DNA of 45,192 nucleotides from Magnetococcales bacterium DCbin4. Lineage in GTDB: Bacteria > Pseudomonadota > Magnetococcia > Magnetococcales > UBA8363. The translations under genes and the position numbers were made by a program. Below the pieces are notes generated by a model that saw nothing but the letters and a program-made list of their open reading frames with translations, was not told the origin of the DNA and searched no databases. The stretch spans positions 1 to 45,192 of the forward strand of contig PEAN01000031.1 in NCBI GenBank assembly GCA_002753735.1, read 5' to 3'. Below are positions 18,748-27,852 of the stretch, piece after piece (the first letter of the stretch is position 1; the number at the start of each line of letters is the position of its first letter).

Positions 18748-18924
18748 TTAATTCTACTTTGTCACGTTCATTAACTGGAAAGGATAACTGACAATTGACT
18801 GATATGTATAAAAATATTGAAATAAAAAAGGGGGCTGAAGGGATTGCCCCCAGACCCCTTTTTTATTTCAATATTTTTGAATGTCAATAATCCCTGATTA
18901 ATGAATGTGACAAAGTAGAATTAA
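18748..18924. mobile_element. MITE-like palindromic element, complete copy
   Basis: Terminal inverted repeats of 27 bp (18748-18774 and 18898-18924) differ at one base and start TTAATTCTACTTTGTCAC. Internal arms at 18810-18833 and 18855-18878 are a perfect 24-bp inverted repeat (AAAAATATTGAAATAAAAAA then GGGG). The 177-bp element is too small to code for anything. Related half or internal copies lie at 8951-9022, 15085-15185 and 40254-40420. Being short, non-coding and bounded by inverted repeats, it fits a MITE. Confidence 0.8.
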
Positions 18925-19199
18925 TCAACCGTGGTATCCTTCAGCATGCTGCACTTTTCGGAAAAGGGTGCATCATGTTAAAGGTCAACCTCGCTCGTTG
19001 GACCAATCGCCGGATGATTTCCGGATCCTGACATTTTAAACGCTGACCATCCTTGGAGAGCGCGAGCGTTTTCTCGCACTGTATACTTCAATCCCTTTAT
19101 ATGTTCTTATCCCGCGTAGATTTTCTCAAGATGCGAATCTTATTGGAGATTCCGTGCTGGTTTTACGGGCGGTGATGGGGGCCGATGTCTTGTCCCTTG
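18925..19199. other. Non-coding stretch next to the MITE-like element
   Basis: No gene, RNA or clear regulatory signal was recognised. It separates the palindromic element from remnants of a mobile-element gene. Confidence 0.4.
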
Positions 19200-19537
19200 T
19201 CAGTGACTGGGTTACGATAAGTTCCGGTGGCCTTTTTGATCAGGACGTGCGCACGAAGCAGGAGGAATTTCTCTTCCTTGCTCGTTCCGCTCAATGGCAC
19301 ATCGTGCAATGGTCGGAACGCTTGCCGAGACCATTCTACCGAGACACCTTATCAGGCGTGTCGCCATTTCGACGACGTGTCCGGCAAATCTTTCAGCAAC
19401 ACCCCTGCCGAGTAGAGTTGGGAACTCATCCCTCCCTTGCAGGCCAGGGAACGGAGTATTCCCCGGAATACCAGCGGATCAAATCCCGAAAGTGTTCCGC
19501 TGTCATCTTCTTTGTATTTCGATAAAAAAGTCTCCAT
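19200..19537 (-). pseudogene. 5' fragment of a mobile-element-type gene, frameshifted
   Basis: Reading leftwards from an ATG at 19537, the frame gives METFLSKY, then SGFDPLVFRGILRSLA and GMSSQLYSAGVLLKDL. This is the opening of a widespread ~400-residue protein family, often multicopy, with the pattern GFDxLVFRGxLR...GVLLKDF. At about 19390 the frame breaks, and the next frame continues with FAGHVVEMATRLIRC, as expected for the same family. The remainder becomes unreadable by about 19200. Only the N-terminal quarter or so survives. The family assignment is from memory and moderate. Confidence 0.4.
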
Positions 19538-19630
19538 GGCATTCCCCTTTTGGTTTCGCTGTTAAGCCTATCAACTACCGGATCAAAAGGTGGAACGCCT
19601 GTCTTTCCATCTGGTTGCGGCGATGCCGCG

Positions 19631-22600
19631 CTATGGTAATATTATGATATTTGCGTTGGGTATTTCGGCAAACTGTTCCGGGGCATACATCGCTTCCACA
19701 CGGGTCGACGGCAGTTGGAAATCACCCGCATTATTCAACCGCAACGTATATTCCACCTGCCACGTTCCTTTGGGAACCCATTCATAATAGGCACGATAAG
19801 ACTCGAAATTGCGCTCGGTGAACGCAGGCCAGATCGATCCCGAGCTTTGTTCCCCTGCCGTCATGGTCGCTGAATCCTTGCCCAAACCACCCCCCAGGAT
19901 GGAACTTCCCGCAGGGATTGGATCCGCTACCACCACCCAGGTCATGTCCCCCTGTGCTTCCAATTCCAAATGCACCCGGTACACATCACCCCGATGCCAT
20001 TCCCCTTCCCGCTTGCGTTCCACCGCGGTCACCGTCCGTTTCACCCGGTAACCGGCCAATAATGGTTCCGTCAACGGAATTGCTGCACGACTCTCCACCG
20101 TCAGCCAAGGTTTACCTTTTCCTTGGTGCCGAACCCGTAAGGATGCGGTTCCCTGCGGCCAGGGATGCAAAACCTGACCTCCCCTGGGCTGATTTGACCA
20201 GTCGAATTCCTTTTGATCTTCGGCCAATCGTGACGTCGTTGTCCCCGAAACCCGTTCACCCTCGAACACTGAACCAAAACGACGTGCCGCAAGGGTTCCC
20301 CAGGCATTGGCAACACTGGTACTCCAATGTCCTTCCTGTCGCCGGAACAGACTGCCCCGCATCATCCGTCCCACATCCTCCCGCCACCCTTTCTCCTTGA
20401 GTACCGCCAGAATCGCGCGATTGGCATTGACATCGGTTGATACCATCAACCACCAAAAATAATCGCTTGCCTCGGTGGAAAAACTCATGGTGCTTCCGGA
20501 AAAATTCAAACGCGACCGTAGAATGTGCAATGCCTGATCCTTCCGGGCATCGCCTTCGGGCCAATCCTGAACCCGGTTGAGCAAATCGATCCAATCCACG
20601 ACCGTCGAAGTGGGCCACAGGTTGGGTTCAGCCGAAATCGAACCCACAAGCTTGGGATCGATGTGGTCATACCGGGCCAACGCCGCCAAAGCAGCGATAC
20701 GTCGCATGGTCAGATCAGCAGTGGCCAGGGATGAATCCCGGTGGATACGCCCCTCGACAAAAGCCAGTAACCCTTTTTTCATCGAAGCCAAGGGCTTTTC
20801 AGGAATCTTCAAGCCTGCCGTCTCTGCAACAGCCAACAGATAGCTGGTCAGGGTATCGTTGCCCCAGGACATTTGTGGAAAATATTTGAGCAGGCCATCA
20901 CCATCCAGATAGCTGGGCAAGGAGGCGACGATCTTGTCCCACAGTTGCCGGTCTTCCAAAGAAACCGCCTTGGAAATCTGCTGCTCCATACAGGTGTAAG
21001 GATAGCGGAGCATGTATTCACGTACCCCCGTCAACCCGGATGCCAGGCTTGACGTCAAGGAGACGCCGATGCCACCGCGTCCTGGCAAGGCACCCGCGGG
21101 CATGGCCCAATCCATCCGCGTCTCTCCTTCCAATTGGGACAACGTGGATTGAAGAACGCGCACCGGGATTGCTGCCTTGACTTCCTGGGTCACCTTGACC
21201 CGATCCTGGACCCCACCCATATCCGCTTCCACATCCCACGAAAGATTTTCTGATGTGGGAACGGTCACCTCCCAGAATACCTCCTGTGCCTCACCCGGCG
21301 CCAGCGTCACCTTCTGAGCCGGCAGGCTTCCCACCCCTTCCGGTTTGACCAGCGCCCGGACCTTCCCCTGGACCGGTTTTTCCCCCGCGTTTCGGATCGT
21401 GAACCCCGCCCGGAAATGATCTCCCTCCCGAACGACGGGTGGCAGACCGGAAAAAAGAACAACCTCCCGCGATACGCGAATGATCGTCGAACCGCTTCCG
21501 AATAAATCAACTCCCGCCGTGGCAACTGCCATGATGCGAAATGAGGTGATGGAATCATTCAACGGTACCTTCACCCGGGCCATGCCTGAAGCATCAAGTT
21601 TGACACGTCCCTGCCAGAGCAACAGGGTTTCAAACAATTCCCGGGCCGATTTTCGGCCCCCACTGCCCCCCTGGGGAACCGCCTTTCTGCCGAAATGCCG
21701 TCGTCCCACCACCCGCCCCATGGCGGTTGCCGTCTCCACTTCCAAGCCCCGTTCGCTCAGCATCCCTTCCAGCAGTTTCCAACTGTCATTGGGATACAAC
21801 GCCAACAATCCTTCATCGACCGCAGCCAATGCGATTTCACCCCCGGACGGCAAAGGTTTGCCATTGGCACGGTGAACGGTCACCGTGACATCCGCCGTCT
21901 CCCGGGTTTGATAGGCGGCCCGATCCGCTGTCACGCCGACATTCAATTCATAATCACGCCATCCGACCTGTAACTGGGTGATCCCCAAACGCATTGCCGG
22001 TCGCCCCATGTCGATGAGTGCGGTGGGTTGGATTTCGCCTGTGCGCCCACGAACCGCCAAGACCGCCACAAACACATTCGGCCCGTAATTGCCCAGGATT
22101 GGCACGTCGACTCGCGGCGATTGTCCCGAAAGTGGTTGGACAAAGGTTTCCATCACCCCTTCCCGTTCCACGACCACCAGCCCGGTCGCATCCCGAAACG
22201 GCATCCGAACCTGGATAGCTGCCTTTTCACCCGGTTCATAACGCCGTTTTTCCGGAAGCAGGTCCATGCGATCCCCATCCGAAGCACCAAACCAGGTATC
22301 TTCAGTTGTCGGCACCCACAATTCCGTATGGGCATGACCCACATTGCCCCCCTCATCCATCACACGCGCCTGCGCCACCAAACTGCCGGTCCCTGGCGCT
22401 TCCCCTTCGCAGGAAAAGGTCCCCTGTTCATCACTGTTCCCGGAACACCATTCTTTGATCCGGGTCAGTTCATCATGTTGGTCGTAGGAGTAGAATCCAC
22501 CCAACAACCGCTTGCGATGACTGAAGGTTTTGCGTTTGAAGAGTTCCAGGACCACCGGAACCCCTCCCTTGGGCTTGCCGTGAAGATCCACGGTCATGAC

Positions 22601-25600
22601 CTTGACCCGGATCGATTCCCGGGATTGCATCCATCGATCCGGTTTAATGCCCACCACAACCGCCGTGGGCCACAGGTTCATATGGGCCGAAGAGACCATG
22701 ATTTCACCATTGGGATCAAGATATTCCAGTTCAACCAAAAGGCTTTTCGGCGTTTTGACCGTCCCCAGATCACCCAATGTCACACGTCCCCCACCCGCAG
22801 GATCGAGATGGGTGGCAACGACCGGCAGGGAATATGGTTTGGTTGACGCTTCTTCAGTGACCTCTTCGTCATCCCGGGGTTGTTCTCGTGATCGCAGCCC
22901 TTCCTTGATCTCCCCATTGGCCCATTCAAAATCTTCATGATCGGGAAAGGTGACCTTTCGGGTTAAGCGCATCCCCCGAACCTTGACAGGTATGTTGGCC
23001 GCCGGTCCACCTGCAAGATAGTTCACCTGGAGATCAACCTCTGCCCGGGATGGACGCACCAGATCGGTGGCAACCGGTTTGACCAACCCTTGCATGAGCG
23101 GTACCCGGAAAGCCTCGACACGAAAATGGCCACTGGAAACGTTGCCGATGGAAATATCGTAGGTCCCGGGTTTGGCCTCCTTGGGAAGCTCAAACGTACT
23201 CTCAGCACTCCCGAATTCATTCCATGACAGGGGAATGTCATATTCCGCAGACCCACCCGCATGTTGGATCCTGACTTTTCCCGGCAACGATTTTTTATCC
23301 GGCAGGGAAAATCCCCGGCGATCATGGATGCGCATCAGGTGTTTCATGTGGACCGTTTCTCCTGCCCGGAACAGGCTTCGGTCCAACACGGTATGAATCC
23401 GGTAGGGTTTATCCTGATGGTTGCTGGGAAGATTGAAACTGTAGCGTTCGATTCCGTTGTTCCAAGTGGACATGACAAAGGTCACATCCTCTCCCAGGCG
23501 TGCGGCAATCAGGAATGCTCGATCTCCTGTCGGACAATCGGGCAGCGAATAGGGTTCGGGCAATCCCAGTTCAATCTTCAGCAGTCCATCCCGGTCACTG
23601 TTCCCCCGGACAAAGACTTTGCCGTTGCAATCGGAAACGGTCACCTCAGCTCCTGCAACCGGATGACCGCTGTCGAGTTCGGTGACCCAGACCAGAGAGG
23701 ATTCCCGACCGCGAAAAAAGTGCGCCGCCATGTGCGTGACCAACGCCGCGGTTTGCACATGATAGGGTTTGGGAGTGCCATGCAACGCTGCGCCCAGACG
23801 TTGGCTCGCCAATTCAACCACGTAGAAACCCGGTTTGGGCATGGGGATGCCCATGACCTCAAACGCTTTGGCCCCATTGGGTTTGGGCAGGATAAACGTG
23901 GAGAGTGAAGGATGATCGGTGGAAGTAAAGACCGATACCTCACCGATGGCCTGATCGGTGACATTGATTTGTTGTTCCGGATCCCAATGACTTTTCCCCC
24001 ACTGGACTTCATTGATGCGTTTCATCCACCCCGGAAAATCACCGGGATTGACGACCCGGAGCATGCGTCCCCGAATTTCGGACGGTTCCGTGGCAGGGGT
24101 CGATTCATTGATTCGGGGACCCTTTTGTTTCTCTGCCCGGGAGGAGGAAAACTGATTGGGATCCTCTGACACAAACGTTTCCAGATGACGCAAGGTGACC
24201 GGCAAGGCGGGTTCGCCCTTGGCCTCGATAATCCCAAAGCTGGCGGGAAATTTGGCCAAGGGTGGGAGTTCGTCAATGCGAATTTTGAGGGGGAATTCTC
24301 TCTGGTTGACAAGATCACGTCCTGAATCATCCTTGATCCCATTGGGTAATTCCAGGAAAAATTCACTATTTTCAGGAAACGGCTGTGGGAAGTGGATCCA
24401 TTGCACAAATTCGGATTTGGACGATTCATCGTCATCAATCCTGGGCTGGCGGCGTTCACCGGTCCCCTTCAGGACAATCTGTTCCGCCAGCGTCCGCGCA
24501 ATGGGGGCATTGAAATACAATTGCAGGGGACGAATGGGAAGACAGTCGGCATCCTTGTGGGTGCGGTTACAGGAAAAACGGGCCTGAAATGGTTCACGCA
24601 CCTTGAACCGCAATACCTGTTCCTCTTCCGTCGCCACCCCTGAACGGGATTGAACTCCTTTGCCCCAGACCAGACTGACCTCGGTGCCAGGTGGCAGATG
24701 ACGTTTGCATTGCACGGCCGCAAGGGGTGCGCTGGGCGCATCAAGCAATTTGAGGAGGTCGTTTTGATGGCCTTCTCCCTGTTGGACCGATCCCAGATCA
24801 ATGGCCGTTGCGTTTTCGCCCTTGCCCAAGGCACGATCCTGATAATAATCGACCAGATCATCCGCGACCCGGATCAGTGGGGCACGTTCTTCCGGAGTCA
24901 GGAGACGTACACCAATGTTTTCGGCGATTCCCGATATCTGACAGTGGACATGATCCTGAATGGAGGATGGATCGGCAGCAGTATCCAAACCTAGGATAAA
25001 TACCTGTTCCTCATCGATTTCATGATTCCCTTCCGCAGGAAATGCCTGGAGTATGGCCGGGCCCCCGGTTGAAAAGGAAAAATCACCTGTTTGCGCCAAG
25101 GGCTGACCTGCAAGGGTGTTCAATGATTTTTTCAGTGCAAAGGAACAGAGGATTCCGGCAGGGAGATCACGGTCGAAGTCGAAGATCCAGTTCCGGGAGT
25201 CGGCCCACCGCCCTTTCCCTTTCCAGGGACATTGGATGATGAACGGATCATCCAAACGGGGATCCCCCATGGGAACCATGGGATGGGTGAAGCGAACGGT
25301 GACCTGGCGCACCTGTTTGACAACCCCTGTGGGATTGGCCCATTCCACACCCGGGATTGTGTCTGTGGATGAGGCGGTCAGGTCGCGGATACGTTGCTGA
25401 TAGAGGGGGGTCAGGCAGGCAACTGCCGCTTTGGGGTCATCGGGATCCTCCCCCCGTTTGTTGGAAATATTGCAGTGCTGCAAACGTTCGGACAACCATT
25501 GGCGTTGCCCTTTTTGAATGAGATCAACCCGGGCATCACGCGCATTCTTTTTCGCCTGAATGAAGGCGGCACCCATCTCGCCATCAAGACGGGCCAATGC

Positions 25601-25726
25601 CTCATCCTGACAAATCAATGACTCGATCGGCAACCGCGCCCGGTTACAGTCGAACGAGGGGGCTGCATCGGATGGCGTGGAAAAAACGGCCATCAACAGG
25701 AACCATACCCATTGAATCCATCTCAT
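19631..25726 (-). CDS. LprI-domain/alpha-2-macroglobulin family protein
   Basis: The ATG at 25726 was chosen because GGAGG lies about 8 nt upstream and the product then opens with a signal peptide (RWIQWVWFLLMAVFSTPSDAA); the frame is open 24 codons further upstream. The mature N-terminus (FDCNRARLPIESLICQD, then LDGEMGAAF and RQWLSERLQHC) is an LprI/DUF1311-like domain. The rest of the 2031 residues is a bacterial alpha-2-macroglobulin: MG repeats, an MG2-like segment, bait-region-like middle, and a thioester motif CMEQ with Cys near residue 1579, then a TED-like helical domain and C-terminal domain. Such proteins trap proteases in the periplasm, with the Cys-Gln thioester linking covalently to the attacker. 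LprI-like domains include lysozyme inhibitors. The usual partner pbpC is not adjacent. It starts 28 nt after the DAC-like gene and is probably in its operon. Confidence 0.92.
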   Translation of the reverse strand: MRWIQWVWFLLMAVFSTPSDAAPSFDCNRARLPIESLICQDEALARLDGEMGAAFIQAKKNARDARVDLIQKGQRQWLSERLQHCNISNKRGEDPDDPKAAVACLTPLYQQRIRDLTASSTDTIPGVEWANPTGVVKQVRQVTVRFTHPMVPMGDPRLDDPFIIQCPWKGKGRWADSRNWIFDFDRDLPAGILCSFALKKSLNTLAGQPLAQTGDFSFSTGGPAILQAFPAEGNHEIDEEQVFILGLDTAADPSSIQDHVHCQISGIAENIGVRLLTPEERAPLIRVADDLVDYYQDRALGKGENATAIDLGSVQQGEGHQNDLLKLLDAPSAPLAAVQCKRHLPPGTEVSLVWGKGVQSRSGVATEEEQVLRFKVREPFQARFSCNRTHKDADCLPIRPLQLYFNAPIARTLAEQIVLKGTGERRQPRIDDDESSKSEFVQWIHFPQPFPENSEFFLELPNGIKDDSGRDLVNQREFPLKIRIDELPPLAKFPASFGIIEAKGEPALPVTLRHLETFVSEDPNQFSSSRAEKQKGPRINESTPATEPSEIRGRMLRVVNPGDFPGWMKRINEVQWGKSHWDPEQQINVTDQAIGEVSVFTSTDHPSLSTFILPKPNGAKAFEVMGIPMPKPGFYVVELASQRLGAALHGTPKPYHVQTAALVTHMAAHFFRGRESSLVWVTELDSGHPVAGAEVTVSDCNGKVFVRGNSDRDGLLKIELGLPEPYSLPDCPTGDRAFLIAARLGEDVTFVMSTWNNGIERYSFNLPSNHQDKPYRIHTVLDRSLFRAGETVHMKHLMRIHDRRGFSLPDKKSLPGKVRIQHAGGSAEYDIPLSWNEFGSAESTFELPKEAKPGTYDISIGNVSSGHFRVEAFRVPLMQGLVKPVATDLVRPSRAEVDLQVNYLAGGPAANIPVKVRGMRLTRKVTFPDHEDFEWANGEIKEGLRSREQPRDDEEVTEEASTKPYSLPVVATHLDPAGGGRVTLGDLGTVKTPKSLLVELEYLDPNGEIMVSSAHMNLWPTAVVVGIKPDRWMQSRESIRVKVMTVDLHGKPKGGVPVVLELFKRKTFSHRKRLLGGFYSYDQHDELTRIKEWCSGNSDEQGTFSCEGEAPGTGSLVAQARVMDEGGNVGHAHTELWVPTTEDTWFGASDGDRMDLLPEKRRYEPGEKAAIQVRMPFRDATGLVVVEREGVMETFVQPLSGQSPRVDVPILGNYGPNVFVAVLAVRGRTGEIQPTALIDMGRPAMRLGITQLQVGWRDYELNVGVTADRAAYQTRETADVTVTVHRANGKPLPSGGEIALAAVDEGLLALYPNDSWKLLEGMLSERGLEVETATAMGRVVGRRHFGRKAVPQGGSGGRKSARELFETLLLWQGRVKLDASGMARVKVPLNDSITSFRIMAVATAGVDLFGSGSTIIRVSREVVLFSGLPPVVREGDHFRAGFTIRNAGEKPVQGKVRALVKPEGVGSLPAQKVTLAPGEAQEVFWEVTVPTSENLSWDVEADMGGVQDRVKVTQEVKAAIPVRVLQSTLSQLEGETRMDWAMPAGALPGRGGIGVSLTSSLASGLTGVREYMLRYPYTCMEQQISKAVSLEDRQLWDKIVASLPSYLDGDGLLKYFPQMSWGNDTLTSYLLAVAETAGLKIPEKPLASMKKGLLAFVEGRIHRDSSLATADLTMRRIAALAALARYDHIDPKLVGSISAEPNLWPTSTVVDWIDLLNRVQDWPEGDARKDQALHILRSRLNFSGSTMSFSTEASDYFWWLMVSTDVNANRAILAVLKEKGWREDVGRMMRGSLFRRQEGHWSTSVANAWGTLAARRFGSVFEGERVSGTTTSRLAEDQKEFDWSNQPRGGQVLHPWPQGTASLRVRHQGKGKPWLTVESRAAIPLTEPLLAGYRVKRTVTAVERKREGEWHRGDVYRVHLELEAQGDMTWVVVADPIPAGSSILGGGLGKDSATMTAGEQSSGSIWPAFTERNFESYRAYYEWVPKGTWQVEYTLRLNNAGDFQLPSTRVEAMYAPEQFAEIPNANIIILP

Positions 25727-25754
25727 GAACGCAACCCTCCGGCAATGGACCCAT

Positions 25755-27773
25755 TCAGTAGGTACTGATGTAGTCCGGAACCCAGAACACCGCATCATTG
25801 CTGAACGTCATGGCGGATACCGGACCGTCGTGGGACAGGACAAACGCAACTGCCCCGGGATAACGGGCGACGAAATCGACGGCGGAGCCGTGACGGGTGC
25901 CGTATTTGGATCGATCCACGTCGTGTCCAGAGCGTGTACCATCACGGTTATCGTAGAGGACTTGGCCATTCCAGGTATTGGCCGCCAGAATGGCCCCAAA
26001 GGCGATGGGCTTGAGACGATGGGAAATGATCACGGCACCGTCGATCCGGGTCAAATGGGACAAGAATTCGGTATGTTCAATCATGCGCCGCTTGACATCA
26101 AGCAATGCCTGACCGATCGCCTTCAATCCCTGATCATCCGGTGGTGAAACCGAATCACCCAAATTTCTTTTTTTGAGTTCCAATTGACAATATTCATCAA
26201 TAATCTTTGCACCTTCCTGGCTTTCCAACAGGGGGTAACGGTCGATCAAGGATTCCTGTGTTCGAATGGTATATGCCTCGGGCAACCAAATGACGGTTCC
26301 CCCCGTACTGTCTTCGGCAGAACGCCTCAATAGCAACATCAGGATCGACCGATAGATTTCCCAGTACAGTTCTCCCGATGTCCGATATTCGGGGTGAGCG
26401 GAAACGACCTCCATCAGCGTTGAAGCGATGATACAGTTTTCAAAGGGATCCGCGACCGGTTCGGAAAAATGGCCCGACTGGAAATGGGCCAGCATCCTCT
26501 CGCCCCATCGGATGACCAGGGATCCCGTCTTGCGGGTGATAATCGTCAAAACCTGAAGTGGTTCTTGCTGGAAGGGAAAGGGGTCCAACATGCCTCGCCC
26601 ACGGGTACTGGAAAACATCGCGCCCCATATCTCCAGGTTTCTGGGGGCATTGTGTTTGGCACGAACGAACAGTGAGGTGGTGGCGGGATCAAAACCGGGA
26701 CCCAGTTTCACCAGGGAATCGACGGTGAAGGGAACGGGGGTGTCGAAGTGGATGAAAGGAGCATCGAATCCTGGCGTGTTGGAAATCAAGGTTTCATCAC
26801 CCAAGGTAACGCTGACCTTGACCGGCAAATCTTCCTCACGACGCAATCCGGCAAGGAAAACGTTTTCCATGATCGATTTGACATGGTGAAATTCCAGCAG
26901 ACCTGCTCTTTGAGGATGAACCCGATTGACCAGTGCCAGGATCTGGTCGATGATGTGGAAATCAAAGAGGGCCAACCCCTCCTGCCCGCCCAAGGCTTTT
27001 TTCCGTTCGCTGATATCGCGAATGACCGCAGAGAAAAACATTTTTTTCCCGGCGTACCAGTGGGTGATGGAGATTTCCATCGGAAATTCTTCGCGACTCT
27101 TCCGTTGCCCCAATAATTCCAGCAACCGGCCCGACATTTTCATCTTGCCCGTTTCACGAACGCGGTTGACCGCTTCGATATGTTGGCTGGCAAACCGGTA
27201 CGGCATCAACATGGTCAAGGGGCGGCCCAGAACTTCTTCTTTGGTATAACCGAAAATCAATTCGGCACCCCGATTCCAAAAAACGATATTTCCCATACCA
27301 TCGGCGGTGATGATGGCATCGCTCTGGGAGTCGGTTGCGAGGCGGATTTGCTCTTCTTTTTCCCGCAGGGCGAGGAACGAGGCTTTGTGGCGCAGAATAC
27401 GCCGCATTCGTTGTCGGAGCAGATCCCAGTTGATGGGTTTGGAAATATAATCTTCCGCTCCCGCCTGAAACACCCGGTTGATGGCCTCGCCACTGGAAAG
27501 CGAGGTCACGATGATGACCGGGACATCGTCACCTCCCGGAAGGGTTTTGATTTTGCGGCAGGTATCAAACCCATCGATCAATGGCATCTGCGCATCCAGC
27601 AATACCAGATCGGGATGATGTTGCTCAAAGATTTTCAAGCCATCGAATCCATTGTCCGCCAACAGGACGGAAAAATGGTTTTCGCGCAGAAAGGCATCGA
27701 GCAGTTGCAGAATGACGCTGTCATCATCCACAACCAGAATCAGATGGCGATCCTCGTTGATCATGATATCCAT
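25755..27773 (-). CDS. Response regulator-PAS-diadenylate cyclase-like (DAC) protein
   Basis: The 672-residue protein begins with a receiver domain (10-125): acidic D16/D17, phospho-acceptor D60 in LVLLDAQMP, T90 and K112. A PAS domain (about 140-258) ends in VIRDISERKKA. A middle region (about 265-500) is unrecognised. The C-terminal domain (about 565-672) matches DisA_N/DAC: LTRIDGAVIIS (DGA at 578-580), AFGAIL, KYGTRHGSAVDFV (625-630) and AFVLSHDGPVS. DAC domains make c-di-AMP from two ATP. Here the usual RHR is RHG, so activity is uncertain. Phosphorylation of the receiver would plausibly control output. Neighbours: a membrane protein gene 79 nt upstream and the macroglobulin gene 28 nt downstream, same strand. 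A second ATG three codons in is an alternative start. Confidence 0.82.
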   Translation of the reverse strand: MDIMINEDRHLILVVDDDSVILQLLDAFLRENHFSVLLADNGFDGLKIFEQHHPDLVLLDAQMPLIDGFDTCRKIKTLPGGDDVPVIIVTSLSSGEAINRVFQAGAEDYISKPINWDLLRQRMRRILRHKASFLALREKEEQIRLATDSQSDAIITADGMGNIVFWNRGAELIFGYTKEEVLGRPLTMLMPYRFASQHIEAVNRVRETGKMKMSGRLLELLGQRKSREEFPMEISITHWYAGKKMFFSAVIRDISERKKALGGQEGLALFDFHIIDQILALVNRVHPQRAGLLEFHHVKSIMENVFLAGLRREEDLPVKVSVTLGDETLISNTPGFDAPFIHFDTPVPFTVDSLVKLGPGFDPATTSLFVRAKHNAPRNLEIWGAMFSSTRGRGMLDPFPFQQEPLQVLTIITRKTGSLVIRWGERMLAHFQSGHFSEPVADPFENCIIASTLMEVVSAHPEYRTSGELYWEIYRSILMLLLRRSAEDSTGGTVIWLPEAYTIRTQESLIDRYPLLESQEGAKIIDEYCQLELKKRNLGDSVSPPDDQGLKAIGQALLDVKRRMIEHTEFLSHLTRIDGAVIISHRLKPIAFGAILAANTWNGQVLYDNRDGTRSGHDVDRSKYGTRHGSAVDFVARYPGAVAFVLSHDGPVSAMTFSNDAVFWVPDYISTY

Positions 27774-27852
27774 TCATTTTATAAAGACGGTGGCTTCCCG
27801 GAGATCTCGCCCAAGGGATTGAGTGTCAAACCGAAGCAACCTCATGAACGGC

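Noticed and set aside
19154-19525. 123-codon plus-strand frame in the 18.9-19.6 kb gap
   Set aside because: The opposite strand carries recognisable, though frameshifted, mobile-element protein sequence; the plus frame has no motifs.
22028-22846. 272-codon plus-strand frame inside the macroglobulin gene, and others nearby
   Set aside because: The minus strand encodes a continuous macroglobulin with signal peptide and thioester motif; the plus frames lack domains and ribosome-binding sites.
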